The notes below the pieces were generated by a model. The model was not told the origin of the DNA and made no database searches. It saw only the letters and a list, made by a program, of their open reading frames with translations. Shown in pieces: positions 62,886-64,000 of a stretch of DNA of 64,000 bases (positions are counted from its first letter, which is position 1; the number at the start of each line of letters is the position of its first letter). The position numbers and the translations under genes were made by a program. Source of the DNA: Tubiluchus corallicola (lineage: Eukaryota; Priapulida; Priapulimorpha; Priapulimorphida; Tubiluchidae); assembly GCA_030141605.1 (NCBI GenBank), contig JAQGDQ010000299.1, forward strand, positions 2,501-66,500, written 5' to 3'.

Positions 62886-63184
62886 GTAGGTTGGCAATTT
62901 GTTAACTGACTTGCATAATGTCATGAATTTATACGGCGACAGTCATGGCGAAGTATTTATTCTAATATTTTTATTACATGCAGTGGTGACGAACGGCATG
63001 GTAACAATCAGGTTACTAGTTGCTACAAACAGAAACGTACGTATGTGTAATTTGGGCATAACTACATGCATGTAGATTTAAAGCTGTTGCAAATTCACTG
63101 AAGGCCATTTTATTGAAAATACTGAATTTCCCACAAATCAAAAAATTGTATTATAGGCTCACAGCGTTTTAGTCAGTAATGAAT
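62886..63184. other. Downstream of exon 14
   Basis: Either intron 14 or 3-prime UTR. No AATAAA-type signal was seen close to the possible stop. Confidence 0.35.
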
Positions 63185-63875
63185 GCAAATTTCATACACA
63201 GCGAGTTTGGCATTATAACGAGGTGCCTTAATACATACATGTCTGTGCAAATGTAGACATTTTGTTTTGCACAAAATCTAAGGCGTAAAGCGAGGCTGGC
63301 ATTATAATAAAGAGATGCATTAATACATACATGTCTATTCAAATGTGAACATTCTGTTTTGCAAAAACATCTAAGGCGTAAAGCGAGGCTGGCATTATAA
63401 TAAAGAGATGCATTAATACATACATACATGTCTATGCAAATGTAGAGATTTTGTTATGCAAAAAATCTAAGGCGTAAAGCGAGGCTGGCATTATAGTAAA
63501 GAGATGCATTAATACATACATGTCTATGCAAATGTAAACATTTTGTTTTGCAAAAAATCTAAGGCGTAAAGCGAGGCTGGCATTATAATAAAGAGATGCA
63601 TTAATACATACATGTCTATGCAAATGTAGACATTTTGTTTTGCAAAAAAATCTAAGGCGTAAAGCGAGGCTGGCATTATAATAAAGAGATGCATTAAAAC
63701 ATACATGTCTATGCAAATGTAGACATTTTGTTTTGCAAAAAATCTAAGGCGTAAAGCGAGGCTGGCATTATAATAAAGAGATGGATTAATACATACATAT
63801 CTATGCAAATGTAGACATTTTGTTTTGCAAAAAATCTAAGGCGTAAAGCGAGGCTGGCATTATACAGGGGGACAT
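63185..63875. repeat. Minisatellite, 92-96-bp unit, about 7 copies
   Basis: TAAGGCGTAAAGCGAGGCTG recurs at about 92-bp steps from 63280 to 63860. Length variants come from A-runs and a CATA insertion. Minus-strand MHRHVCINASLYYNA-type frames are artefacts. Confidence 0.95.
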
Positions 63876-64000
63876 TATAACGAGGTTTGACTTATGATCA
63901 CAAATAATATACTGATAGATAAGGAAACTTCTTCCATGACTAAACCATTGATGTTTGTAAGATGAATGTTACTTAAAACAAATTTCATTGCAAGTTTACA

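Overview
The window is genomic DNA from an invertebrate animal; the phylum cannot be read from the sequence. Evidence: genes split by GT-AG introns, an NMDA-type glutamate receptor, secreted EGF-repeat proteins, pieces of several LINE retrotransposon lineages, small TIR/TTAA DNA transposons, and very abundant micro- and minisatellites. I found no prokaryotic or viral gene organisation.

Layout. (1) At the left edge, on the minus strand, three phase-compatible exons (3750-3666, 2946-2814, 171-49) form the interior of an unrecognised gene that runs off the window. Its introns hold a 24-copy 68-bp minisatellite and a tetranucleotide array. (2) From 11294 to at least 62885, on the plus strand, lies an ionotropic glutamate receptor gene of the NMDA receptor GluN2 type. 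I assembled 14 exon positions; every junction is GT-AG and phase-compatible, giving a continuous 932-codon model: signal peptide, amino-terminal domain, S1, M1, M2 pore loop with an Asn-Asn site, M3 with SYTANLAAF, S2, M4 and a short tail. (3) Intron 1 of the receptor (11942-31202, about 19 kb) contains two complete two-exon genes on the opposite strand. They are tandem paralogues encoding secreted proteins of eleven full EGF domains plus one truncated EGF domain. (4) The remaining introns are filled with repeats: TTAA-flanked MITEs of two families, a third and a fourth TIR family, a foldback element with hammerhead-like motifs, LINE 3-prime ends with microsatellite tails, LTR-like promoter/polyA modules, a 5S-rRNA-derived fragment, tRNA-derived fragments and five main minisatellites.

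The most notable observation is a duplicated exon in the receptor. Exons 13a (59108-59269) and 13b (60410-60565) each encode the end of S2, the conserved Trp-Phe-Ile-Gly-Ala-Cys block and the M4 helix. They share intron phases, and the upstream exon 12 and downstream exon 14 splice in frame to either. This is the architecture of mutually exclusive exons, here exchanging the last transmembrane helix of an NMDA receptor subunit. The glutamate pocket also differs from vertebrate GluN2 at several contact positions while keeping the key Arg, Thr and Asp. The two EGF paralogues have nearly identical second exons but clearly diverged first exons, suggesting recent gene conversion.

All gene models are by-eye translations with splice-site and phase checks; no alignment or database search was run.
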